A DNA stretch of 64,000 nt, taken from Neonectria sp. B-13. Its lineage: Eukaryota > Ascomycota > Sordariomycetes > Hypocreales > Nectriaceae. The notes beneath the pieces are model-generated. The model was not told the DNA's origin and made no database searches. It saw only the letters and a list, made by a program, of their open reading frames with translations. The position numbers and the translations under genes are program-made. The stretch is taken from assembly GCA_002682825.1 (NCBI GenBank), contig NOKP01000014.1, forward strand, positions 445,559 to 509,558, in the 5' to 3' direction. Shown here in pieces: positions 11,190 to 20,500 of this stretch; position 1 is the stretch's first letter, and each line of letters starts with the position of its first letter.

Positions 11190-12228
11190 AGGAATAGACG
11201 GGGCTGTCTGTCGCCTTAGGTTTCAGATTTGGGAATTTTAACAGTGGTTAAAAGCATGCAGTTAAAGTTATTTCTATGTGCAGTATCGGTAGGAGGCAGA
11301 GGATAGTGATGAAAGGAATATCATAACTTTTAGAACTGATATAATCAACTAAACCTGCCTCGCCTTACCCCCAGTATGCACGCTTTGCAGTGGCATTCTC
11401 TCTCTCCTGGTCTTTTAATACGTTTTTGCGACAATGAGTGAGGAATGCTATAGCCCAATTCCTACCAATTAACTCACACTAAATGTAGTTGTGAATCAAC
11501 TTGAAGGGGTGGGTGGGTGCTGGTTATTTGCACACTGCGTCACCTCCATCAGACCAAAAGTGTCGCATCTATGTGCAACATATAGATCTATATATTGTCG
11601 CCAATCCCAATTCAGGCCGGATGCAGTCAGATAACTTGCCATCACGACGTTATAGAAGCTGCCGCTATTTGAGATAGCAATTAAAGAGACTGTAGAGGGA
11701 GTTGTATTATATTGGAATAGCTCCCCAGTATTGCGCTCCACTTCCTCTATGGATAATTGACCCCATCCCCCTCAAATCGGAGACCGTCCATGTGCTTTGT
11801 AAGATGATAGGGACGAGCGTTTCTTCTCACCCATCGCACAATATCGTAAGGGACTTCTGGCTGAGGATTGATTGGTGAGTAGGTCACTCAATTGCGAACG
11901 TCTTGAGATCCCTGCGTGAGCCGTTCCATGCGTTGTGCCTGATACCTTTGCTTGCTCTCTTCAAACTGTGCTAATTATTGTTTGAAATGAACTCTCTGAA
12001 ACCAGCCTGTGTTTAAGTCAACGCTTTTCTGTATTGCTTGCTCTTTCGCGTGGCTTCTCAACAACTTTGCCAAGTTTCGCTCTTGCAGCTCGTTCTGACG
12101 ACGTTTTCCCAGCTTCATTCAGACTGATTGATATCTTTGATCGTTAAAACCGATCATTTCCAACCCAAAGTTAAGTGATTAAAGGTGAAGTTGAAAAATA
12201 AAAGACAAAAAGACAAAAAAAGAACTGA
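11190..12228. other. Gene-free stretch downstream of the transporter
   Basis: About 1 kb of low-GC sequence. A minus-strand open frame at 11496-11741 lacks an ATG start and resembles nothing I recognise. No repeat or RNA gene is seen until the tRNA-like gene at 12229. Confidence 0.35.
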
Positions 12229-12369
12229 GGTCCTAACCAGGTTCGAACTGGTGTCTTTGGAAGAATTTTTGAAGGGTAATCAACTGTATTTGGTTAGTGA
12301 CTGTTTAGTCGAGACAGTGGTTTGTCTGTAACTTACAATCCAACGTCCTGACCACTAGACTATAGGACC
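12229..12369 (-). tRNA. tRNA-like gene with a 70-nt intron; Gln-type body, apparent GTA anticodon
   Basis: Read on the minus strand, the ends pair as a 7-bp acceptor stem (GGTCCTA with TAGGACC). The D arm is GTCT/GGAC around AGTGGTCA; the anticodon stem is TTGGA/TCCAA; the T arm is ACCAG-TTCGAAC-CTGGT. The body, including GGTCCTATAGTCTAGTGGT, is what fungal tRNA-Gln normally looks like. The anticodon loop is split. Placing the intron after position 37 (12332..12263) gives TTGTAA, so the anticodon reads GTA (Tyr) instead of CTG or TTG. A TAC later in the intron (GATTACCC) could pair with the anticodon, as in genuine tRNA introns. It may be a switched or decayed tRNA-Gln. A normal tRNA-Tyr has a C1-G72 pair, which this lacks. 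Confidence 0.65.
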
Positions 12370-13610
12370 CACGCTGAGGTGGATGGTTGACTGCAACCTC
12401 GAAAATTCATACTATACACTGCCGAATGCGACCAAAGCATAATGAGCCAGGAGACACAGCTCGTATCCTGCAACGCGCACATAGCGAGCTGGATAGGACG
12501 ACAGGAGCATCTTGCCCACCACTTCAAGAGCGGGGCGGACATGAAGGATTGGCAGGGAGACCGTGGCTTCGATGAGTACATTGAGAATCTTGTTGATAAC
12601 GACCTGTGCGGCGTCCAGGATCGGCGACGAACGCAACACGCTGGAGCCCTTCTCGGTGTCTCAAGCGGCCCATGTCTCAGACCTGGATGCGGGCTAACAA
12701 GAGACACAGCCTTGCCGGGAGAGGAGACACTGCAGCAGGGTGTTCGTTCATATCCAAACGTGGAGACACTTTTCTTCAGTAACGGCCGTGTCCCGTCTGG
12801 CAGCCAGCTGCAGAAGAAGACCACGAGATCGTCTGCGGCCCCGACAATGAATGGGACCCGACCTGGGTTGATAGCCCTCAATGGTTGGAGCTGTTTCAGA
12901 GGAAAGCAGGATTGATTGCCTTGCCGTTGGACTGGAAGCAAGCCGGGATGATTAGTCTGGTTGGTTATGTTCCTGGCGCCAGTTTGGTTGAGAACTAGTC
13001 ACCCTTAAGGGAAATTATCGGCCACATTTGAACAGATCACCCCCATCTTCGAGTACGCATAAACTCCAAGTAACCAGCCGAGGACACCCTCTCCGTCGAT
13101 TACCTACCTAGGTAGTCTTAGACCCGCGACCCTTCGATTCTAGAACATATCTAAACTAGCCGTTTGTCATTCAGCAAACCGACGGCCCAGAATGGCGCGC
13201 CGTCACCTAAAAACCTAGCGCCGGCAGCGAGTCCCTCATTGGCAGAAGCCCCTGAAACCCGGGGGCCTGGCGGCGGGCCTCAGTGACAGCTCAGGTGTTC
13301 GGTGGGTGGCTCTCCAGCGGGTCGCAGTGGGTCGCAGCCGCAAATAGCCATGTGCGCGTCCCCTGAGTTGCTCGTTGGGAGACACATGACGCAGCTCCGT
13401 TGCAGCCGCGACTCAACACTTAACACTCGCATTCGCACTCTCGCTCTCACTCGTCAAGTTGTTGATCCCCGGGGCAGTTACAGCCACCTGTCGATCATCA
13501 TCCGTCAATCCTCTAGTCGCTTCTCCTCCGCCGCCTCTACCTCCTCGAACTCCTCCCTCATCGCCCGTGCCATGCCGTCCTGACGCTCCTCGACGATCCG
13601 AGTGCCGGCG
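12370..13610. other. Gene-poor region between the tRNA-like gene and IRS4
   Basis: Apart from the short coding-like stretch listed at 12783-12998, no gene is recognised. The part 13100-13600 is GC-rich and turns C/T-rich near 13430-13560, as is common just upstream of fungal start codons. It is the presumed promoter and leader of the EH-domain gene. Confidence 0.35.
12783..12998 (+). other. Short coding-like stretch without a start codon
   Basis: After a stop at 12780-12782 this frame stays open for 71 codons and reads like protein: CPVWQPAAEEDHEIVCGPDN, WDPTWVDSPQWLELFQRKAG, LPLDWKQAGMISLVGYVPGA, ending SLVEN and TAG at 12998. The acidic, tryptophan-rich composition is unlike random GC-rich sequence. 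There is no ATG, and no upstream exon could be joined with confidence. It could be the last exon of a decayed gene. I do not recognise a family. Confidence 0.25.
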
Positions 13611-15560
13611 ATGAATCCCATCGCATCCCAGACCTCCGGCCCACCCGATCCCTCAGCCACGGCTCTCCAGGGCGCCTCGCTCGCCTTTCACAAGAAGAAG
13701 CCCGCTCCCCCGCCCGCCAAGAAGGACAATGGTGCGCTGACGGCCGCAACGTCCGCCGGCCGGCCGTGGAGCCCCGTCAAGCACCTCCGCGCGCAGAGCA
13801 CCGGCGGCAGCACCATGACCATGGACTCGGACCCGTACGGAGGCGGAGGCATCGCCGCGTCCCGGATGCACCAGCTCGGCGCGAGTCAGCTTCACCCGGG
13901 ACACTCCAAGCCCGACCCCAAGAGCGCGAGCTTCATTGCGGCCACGCTGGCGGCCAGCAGAAGCGCGAGCCCGACGCCCAAGACGAGGACGCCGCGGAGG
14001 AGGACCAGCGTGGGGGCCGTGAGCTTCTCCAGCAGCGGCGAGGTGGTCGACTCCGGGTCTATTCCGCCGACGGGATCCCTCATCTCCATGTTCGAGCAGG
14101 TCAGAGCCGGCGATCCCATCAAGCGTTCGTCGCCTAAGAGGTCCCCGGCGCGGTCGACAGCAGGCTCCAACGACAGCATCGCAGAGATGCCAGAGCCACT
14201 GCTGGTAACGACTCCTGCATTGAAGCCAAAGCCCAAGCTTAAACCAAAACCTCGACCTTTGACACCACCTCCGCAACCCACTACGCAGTCCGTCACGAAG
14301 TCAATCCCAGAGCTCAAGTCGCCCAAGCCCAAGCTCAAGTCAAAACCCCGGCCTCTGACACCACCTCCGCAAGCTGTCACTCAGTCCATCACCAAGTCGA
14401 TGCCAGAAGTCTTGTCGCCCAGGCCTAAGCTCAAAACGAAGCCACGACCTATGACGCCTCCGCAACCCGTCACCAGGTCAGTCCCAGAGGTCTTGTCACC
14501 TAAGCCGCGTAGACCCTCAAAGCCGGCTTTGAAGCCAGTGCTGCGGTCAGCAACACCACCCCAGATCATCACCCGCGCCCCGACCCAGGACCTGTCGCCT
14601 CCGTCCCCGGATCCGCGGAAGCGAAGCCCGAAACCGAGACAGCAACCACCCACGCCACCGCAGCCCCGTGGTTCCAAGAAACCAAAGTCCAAGTCCAAGC
14701 AAGTGCATGCTGTTACGTCGAGGCAATCTGCCCCAAATCTTGCTGCCCCGAGAACACCAGCACCGGCGGGTGGGCGTCTAAAACGGTCCGAAACTGTGTC
14801 CTCCGATGATACCTTTGTATCTGCTTCTTCCACCCAGTCACCCGAACGCCTTTCACCTCCACTACAGCTCGTTCACAAGAAGCCCGCCACGAGCATGCCT
14901 CCTTCACCGTCGCGAGACATCAGACGCCACCGCCCCAAGAACTCCTCTGTCACTAGCTTGCCCTTGGACTCTCTCACGGATGCCATCATGGCCAGTTCTC
15001 TTGCATCCGCCCGTCTCACGCCTCACAACACGGGCGGCAGTCTCTCAGCCCCTCCTCTCCCCAGGCGGCAGAAGTCTCCTCGTCTGATGCAAACCCTCCG
15101 CCAACCTGCCAAGATTTCAGACGAGGAAGTGGATCGTCACAAGAAGGGACACCTCCACAAACTGCATGGTGGAAAGAAGCACGCACACCACGAGGGCTCG
15201 CGAAGACGGTGGCGAGAAGAGATCACGCCGCGAGAACGCAAGCGATACGAGGCTGTCTGGGCTTCCAACCGCGGGGTTCTACTTGATCAGGGCAGCTCCA
15301 GGGCAGAACCCACCGAGTATGTGCTCAACCTCGTGGTTCGCGAGATCTGGAAGCGCTCCCGCTTGCCAGGAGACGAGCTGGCCGAAGTCTGGGACCTGGT
15401 CGATCGTCAGGGCCGCGGCATGCTCGGACGCCAGGAGTTTGTCGTCGGCATGTGGCTGATCGACCAGCGGCTTCGGGGGAGGAAGATCCCGGCCAAGGTG
15501 AGCGACAGCGTCTGGGGCAGTGCCAACGGAATGCAGGTCGTGAAGCCCAAGCTGAAGTGA
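13611..15560 (+). CDS. IRS4: IRS4/TAX4-like EH-domain protein
   Basis: A single exon encodes about 649 residues; the first ATG is at 13611 (a GTG three codons upstream is not a start). Most of the protein is disordered and rich in Pro, Lys and Ser. Near residues 205-320 it carries a tandem repeat built on PKPKLKxKPRPLTPPPQ followed by VTxSxPExLSP. The last 115 residues are an EH domain, with ERKRYEAVWASNRG, EIWKRSRLPGDELAEVWDLV and FVVGMWLIDQRLRGRKIP. Fungal proteins with one C-terminal EH domain after a long disordered region are the Irs4/Tax4 family. In yeast these bind the phosphoinositide phosphatase Inp51 and affect PI(4,5)P2 levels, cell-wall integrity and rDNA silencing. The length and layout fit the filamentous-fungal members. 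Convergent with the NIS1-like gene downstream. Confidence 0.85.
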   Translation: MNPIASQTSGPPDPSATALQGASLAFHKKKPAPPPAKKDNGALTAATSAGRPWSPVKHLRAQSTGGSTMTMDSDPYGGGGIAASRMHQLGASQLHPGHSKPDPKSASFIAATLAASRSASPTPKTRTPRRRTSVGAVSFSSSGEVVDSGSIPPTGSLISMFEQVRAGDPIKRSSPKRSPARSTAGSNDSIAEMPEPLLVTTPALKPKPKLKPKPRPLTPPPQPTTQSVTKSIPELKSPKPKLKSKPRPLTPPPQAVTQSITKSMPEVLSPRPKLKTKPRPMTPPQPVTRSVPEVLSPKPRRPSKPALKPVLRSATPPQIITRAPTQDLSPPSPDPRKRSPKPRQQPPTPPQPRGSKKPKSKSKQVHAVTSRQSAPNLAAPRTPAPAGGRLKRSETVSSDDTFVSASSTQSPERLSPPLQLVHKKPATSMPPSPSRDIRRHRPKNSSVTSLPLDSLTDAIMASSLASARLTPHNTGGSLSAPPLPRRQKSPRLMQTLRQPAKISDEEVDRHKKGHLHKLHGGKKHAHHEGSRRRWREEITPRERKRYEAVWASNRGVLLDQGSSRAEPTEYVLNLVVREIWKRSRLPGDELAEVWDLVDRQGRGMLGRQEFVVGMWLIDQRLRGRKIPAKVSDSVWGSANGMQVVKPKLK

Positions 15561-15843
15561 GCATAGGTCAGGGACCATGCTGTCAGTGCAAAGGGCTTTT
15601 CTATGGGTGGACAGCGATGCGACTTTGAGGCGAGGCATTTTGATATAGACGATACCCTACCTAGAGAATACAATTCAAGACTACCAATACAGAGCCACCA
15701 AGGAAGAATTTCGGTAGTATTGAATCTACGACAGGGAACTGAGGGATTGGCACACTTGAGTTGTTTTTATCCTTCGCAGGTTTTGAGCATTGTTCTACCT
15801 CCTCACACTGCTCTATCTAGAGTCCATCATATCTAGCCAGGCC

Positions 15844-15933
15844 TGCCACTCTACTCAAAGAATCTCATCCATCTGCCACTCTACTCAAAGTATCTCATCC
15901 ATCTGCCACTCTACTCAAAGTATCCCATCTGCG
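15844..15933. repeat. Three tandem 30-bp repeats between convergent genes
   Basis: The unit TGCCACTCTACTCAAAGTAT plus CTCATCCATC occurs at 15844, 15874 and 15904 with one or two mismatches per copy. It lies in the 388-bp gap between the 3' ends of IRS4 and the NIS1-like gene, nearer the latter. No coding capacity or known function is evident. Confidence 0.85.
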
Positions 15934-15948
15934 AGCTGTCCCCAACCC

Positions 15949-16432
15949 TTACTGGCTGGTGCTGTACTTCTTGCTCGTCTTGTCACCAAATGTCACGGTA
16001 ACATTGTAGTCGGAAAGCGTTGCCCCCGAGGAGGCTCCGTACAGGCTAAACAGCGAAGCAGACACAAGTCCCTTGCCCTTAGCAGCCGAGGCGGGAATGG
16101 TAATGGTCTTGTTGAAGCTCTCAAGCTGGTTCGACTCATCTACACCGTCTGTCAGCCAACCCCCGTCTTCCACGTCACACATAGGAACAAGACTTACCAG
16201 GTCCCAGGTAGAACGAATCAGCAACGTTGAACAAAGACCCCGGGTAGCCGCTGCCAGTGTTGTATCCGACGGCAATAGCCACGTCGTACACGGTCTGGAT
16301 GTAGTTGGAGCTCTCGATGATGACGTCGAAGGTGTCACCGGGCTTGATGGTGGAGGGCACCGAGATGCCGGTGATGCGTGCCTGAGCGACGGCGAGGAGG
16401 GTGGCGGCAGTGGCGGTGAGAGACAGACGCAT
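15949..16432 (-). CDS. NIS1-family secreted effector-like protein
   Basis: Exons 16432..16198 and 16148..15949 give 144 residues (intron GTAAGT to GACAG, 49 nt). Residues 1-18 form a clear signal peptide (MRLSLTATAATLLAVAQA), followed by RITGISVPSTIKPGDTF, SNYIQTVYDVAIAVGY and YPGSLFNV. The C-terminal half has FNKTITIPASAAKGKGLVSA and LFSLYGASSG. This is the layout of the Nis1 family, small secreted beta-rich proteins widespread in ascomycetes. In Colletotrichum and Magnaporthe, NIS1 dampens plant pattern-triggered immunity by binding receptor-associated kinases. Family members also occur in saprotrophs and insect associates, so the host cannot be inferred. No disulfide-rich pattern is seen. 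The promoter holds a GGTGAGTT tandem run near 16510-16545. Confidence 0.82.
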
Positions 16433-17517
16433 CTTTGCTGTGTGTTGGGTTATGTGAGGTAGGAGGATTTTGTTTGGTTGATGGTGTTGAAAGAAGTGAT
16501 TGTGGTGGTAGGTGAGTGAGTTGGTGAGTTGGTGAGTTGGTGATGATACTTCAACCGGGCTGCCACGTCCTTTATATCACCTCCCAGCACCAAACAACTG
16601 CACCCTCCGTGCATACCAGCAACATTCTATTTTCAGCTTCGTCGCCCCAGACTCTCTCGTATTCTCTCCACGGCACCTGTCATCCAAGAGCCTGCTAGTG
16701 CTGGCGATCTCCCTCCCATGTGCCGAGATGGCCGGCAAGCCGTGATCGTTAGCTCCGGGCCGACTCGCCTCATCGTCAGCGGAAGTGACGTCGCGGGAGC
16801 TGACATCGGGTTGTTTCTATGTCAGCCGGGGGACTGGTTGATTATTCCCGCGCTGCTGCATGGGATCGACATCATATGATGATCTGCGTGCTGCGGCATT
16901 GCGAATGGTGCAAGATGAATACGGATTATGCAAAGCCTCAGCCACCATCATCTACACTCTTCTCGTGATGGTAAGCATTTCGACCCGGATATCTATCTAC
17001 AAGCTGCCGTCAAATGCCGAAGAAGCTGACTTAAGACCCTCCGACGCTGGCCCTTACCGCTTAATCCGAACTACGGGTGAAGACGTAATGGCAATCAATC
17101 CCAAACAGTCGCCGTGGATACGAGCCCGTACGAATAGATCTGCATAATGCACTCTCCACAATGCTGCGGATGGTTCCTAAGTGGCCAAGTCAGCAACTGA
17201 CGCCATAAGAAACCCCTTTCTGCTGTAACGTTTCGTGAGCTTTGACTTCTTGTTCACCGCGGTGGCGGATGTAACTGAAGCGTCTTACCAAGCATCAGAT
17301 ATTGTTTCGTGAGCCTCATTGTTCTCCTGCATACTAGCATCGCGTTCTGATCTAGGAATGTGGAATCACAATCACTTAACAATCGCAGTTTAACAAACTT
17401 GGTCAAAGATACTCTCTCGCTCCATGGAATTTTAACATGCATTATGAACAAAGACCCTTTAATAACTTTTGACTTCCTTTAATGGTATCCGAAAATGAAA
17501 CTAGGACAGCAGACAGA
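16433..17517. other. Intergenic between the NIS1-like promoter and the RRP5 3' end
   Basis: About 1.1 kb. The part next to 16433 is the presumed promoter of the secreted protein and contains a short GGTGAGTT tandem repeat (about 16510-16545). No coding or RNA gene was recognised in the remainder. Confidence 0.35.
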
Positions 17518-20500
17518 CTACTCTTCCATCTCCTCATCCTGAGCAGCCGCCGCAGCCTCCTTCTTCGCCTTGAACGAGACGGCCCAGTCCTGAGCCTTGG
17601 CCATCACCTTGTCCTTGCCCTTGGGGTCCAGCGTCTCCTCCCAAGCCGCCCACCTCCTGAACCACTTCTCTGCCTGCTGCGGCTTGAGCCCCTTGACTCT
17701 CGTCCTCCGCTCGAAGACATCCCTCACCGCTGTGAGATCCGCGTCCGTGCCGGCAATGCCAATCTCGAGGTCCAGCAGCTGGTTCCAGAGATCGCCCTTC
17801 TTGGGCCAGGCAGCGAGGAGGCCCTCGAACATGGTCCGGCCACGCTCGGGCTCGCCGTTGGGGGATCGGAACTCCAGCGCGGCGAACCGGCTGACCAAGC
17901 TCTGACTGTGTTTGCTGGCAAGCTGCTGAGTGGCCCTGGGGAGAAGAGCTCGCGCCTTCGCAGGGTCTTTGCGTGTGACGTGCAAGAAGTGGGCGTAGTT
18001 CAACCACACACTGGGAGACTTGGCACCGAACTTCTTGACCATTTGTTCAAATAGATCATCAGTAGCCTGTGAATAATTAGCAATGTGCCTTGGCCAACAT
18101 CGTTGAATGACTTACCCTGAGCTTCTCGGACTGGATGTAAATGCTAGCCAGTCGCTCAAAGATCTCCTGCTCGTCGTTGTACTGGCAAGCCCGCTTGAAC
18201 ACCTCCTCCACCGTCGCCTTGTTGCCGTACGCAACCTCCAAGTTGAGGAACGCAACCCAGACGTTGAGCTTCTCTGTCTCCTCTCGGATGTTGATGGACT
18301 TGATAGCTCGCTCGGCAACCTCGCGGGCCTTTGAAAGCTCGCTTACTTGCATCTGGAACGCCATATAGGCAATCCAGAGCTCGGAAGAGTCCGGTTGTCC
18401 CAGGAGGAGTCGCTCGTAATCGCTAGACGTTTGAGGGCCATTCGCATCAAGCTCCGCAGTTCTGTCAACCTGGATCTCTGTCTTGCCTCGCTTCTTCTTC
18501 GTCTTCTCGCTGCTTTTGGGCTTTTCCTCTGACTCAGACTCGGAGTTTGCGAAAGGATCAGCAGCCCACTCTGACTTCTTGCCAGCGCCCAGTCCCTTGG
18601 TCTTCTTGGTGGGTCGGTCCTCCATCTCTTCGTCGTCATCATCCTCGTCCTCGTCCTCGTCATTGTCTTCATCATCACCCTCCTCTTCATCGTCCTCGTC
18701 CTCATCAGAGTCGTCCGCGTTATCTGTGCCGATAATCTCGACGCCCCCATCTCCCATTTCCAAATCATCGTCGCTATCCTCATCATCCTCGAGGGCAACG
18801 CCCTGTTCGGAGCCCGACTCCATATCGGTGTCATCATCGAAAAGAGAAGGCTTTAGACCAAAAGTGATTCGCCTCTTGCTAGAGTTGACTTCGAGAACCT
18901 TAGCCTTGACGGCATCGCCTTCCTTGTACAACTTGGTGGCGTCCTGGACGGGCTTCTCGGCCATCTGAGAACGATGGCAGAGACCGCTGACGTTGGCAGA
19001 GTTGTCGATAAGAATGAAAGCTCCAAACTCTTCGACCTTGCGAACCTTTGCGGTCACGATCTGGCCCTCCTTGATGTCGTTGAAGGTAATTAAAGGGGTG
19101 TAGTCATCGTCAACGACGGAGGACTTCAAGCTCAGCTCGACATGGCCCGTGACGGCATCGACAGCAATGACTCTACCCTTGACGAGTTGGTCAATTTGGA
19201 AGTGATCCTTCCACTCCTTCAGGAATCTATCGGACAAGTTTGAGATCTTCACGAGCGCAGTCACCTGTCCACCAAGAAGAACAAACAGTCCCTTGTCAGC
19301 GACATTCTTGACGAAGCCTCGAACGAGGTCTCCAGTATTCAGCTGGGACACCTCGTTGATCTCCTTGTCCTTGACTGGGAGAGTAGAACTCATGATGCGA
19401 GAGGGGCGGGTGGAAAGTCGGAGCCTCTTGTTGCTCTGGTCCAGCTCAACAATTGACACGCGAACAATGTCGTTCTTCTTGTAGTTCGTGGTGTTGACAT
19501 CATCATAGTTATCGGCGATATCGGGAAGGTGTACGGGGCCAGAAACCTGCTCGCTAAGCTTGACGAGGATCTGGCGCTCGTTGACCTTGGTCACTCGTCC
19601 AGGAAGAACCATGTTCTGCTTCAGAGCACTCCAGTTGACAGCCTCTGATGCACTAGAAGAGCGAGCAGACAGATCCAGGCGGTTGTTTCGGACGTCGACA
19701 GCGGTGACCCTGACCTTCAAGGCTGAACCGACTGGAAAGTTGGACTCGAGGTCGTTGAGCTGAGACAGGTCGTCGGAAGCCTCCATGGCGGAAATTCGGC
19801 CGCGAACCGAAGGTGACAGGTTCACCCAAAGGTATTGAGGGGTGCAGTTGTTGACGTAGGCCACGTAGCTATCTCCAACCTTGAGCTTATCCAGAGACAA
19901 AGGCTCAAGAGTATCAGCCTCAAGATCACTTGGCTTCGCAGTCAACTCTAAGACTGAGTGAACCGAGCGGTGGGAGAAGGGCAGGAAACGGTGATCCTTG
20001 GCGTCGTGAACTCCCATGACGCGGACCTTGAGCACCTGTTTCTTGTTGAATTTGTCGAGAGGATCCTTAGGGTCGGTAATGTCCTCCCAAGTGTTGAACA
20101 CCTGCGAAACATCAATTCGGCCTTGGGTCTGGCTGTCGACAAGCTGCACATTGAGCTGGGTGTCCTTGATTGAGGTGATCTTGGCCTCAGCAACGCTTCC
20201 AACTTCCAGGTCATCAGTGGGAGCCGCCTTGACCTTCTTCTTTGACTCGGCGGCCTTCTCGTCAAAGTCAACAGGGGCAACCATGATTCGCTTCAGATCT
20301 GGGAGCGTAGAAAGAACCTTGACCTCAATAGACTGGTACTTCTGCATACCAAAGTCAGGCAAGGCTTGCACATCGGCAGCAAGTCGGGACTTTGGTAGCA
20401 GGGCATTGAGGCTTCCAGCGAACTGAACAAAGACAGCAGTAAGAGTTACGTTGCGCACGAATCCTGCAAGAACCTTGCCTTCCTTGGCATCTTCAAAACT

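Noticed and set aside
12360..12941. 193-codon minus-strand open frame overlapping the tRNA-like gene
   Set aside because: Cys/Arg/Ser-rich GC noise, overlapping the tRNA 5' end and opposite the better frame at 12783-12998.
13602..13610. GTG as start of the IRS4-like gene
   Set aside because: The first ATG of the frame is at 13611; a GTG start is not expected in a fungal nuclear gene.
18483..18968. Plus-strand frame encoding a long Ser run
   Set aside because: It is the reverse complement of the acidic GAN-codon tract of RRP5.
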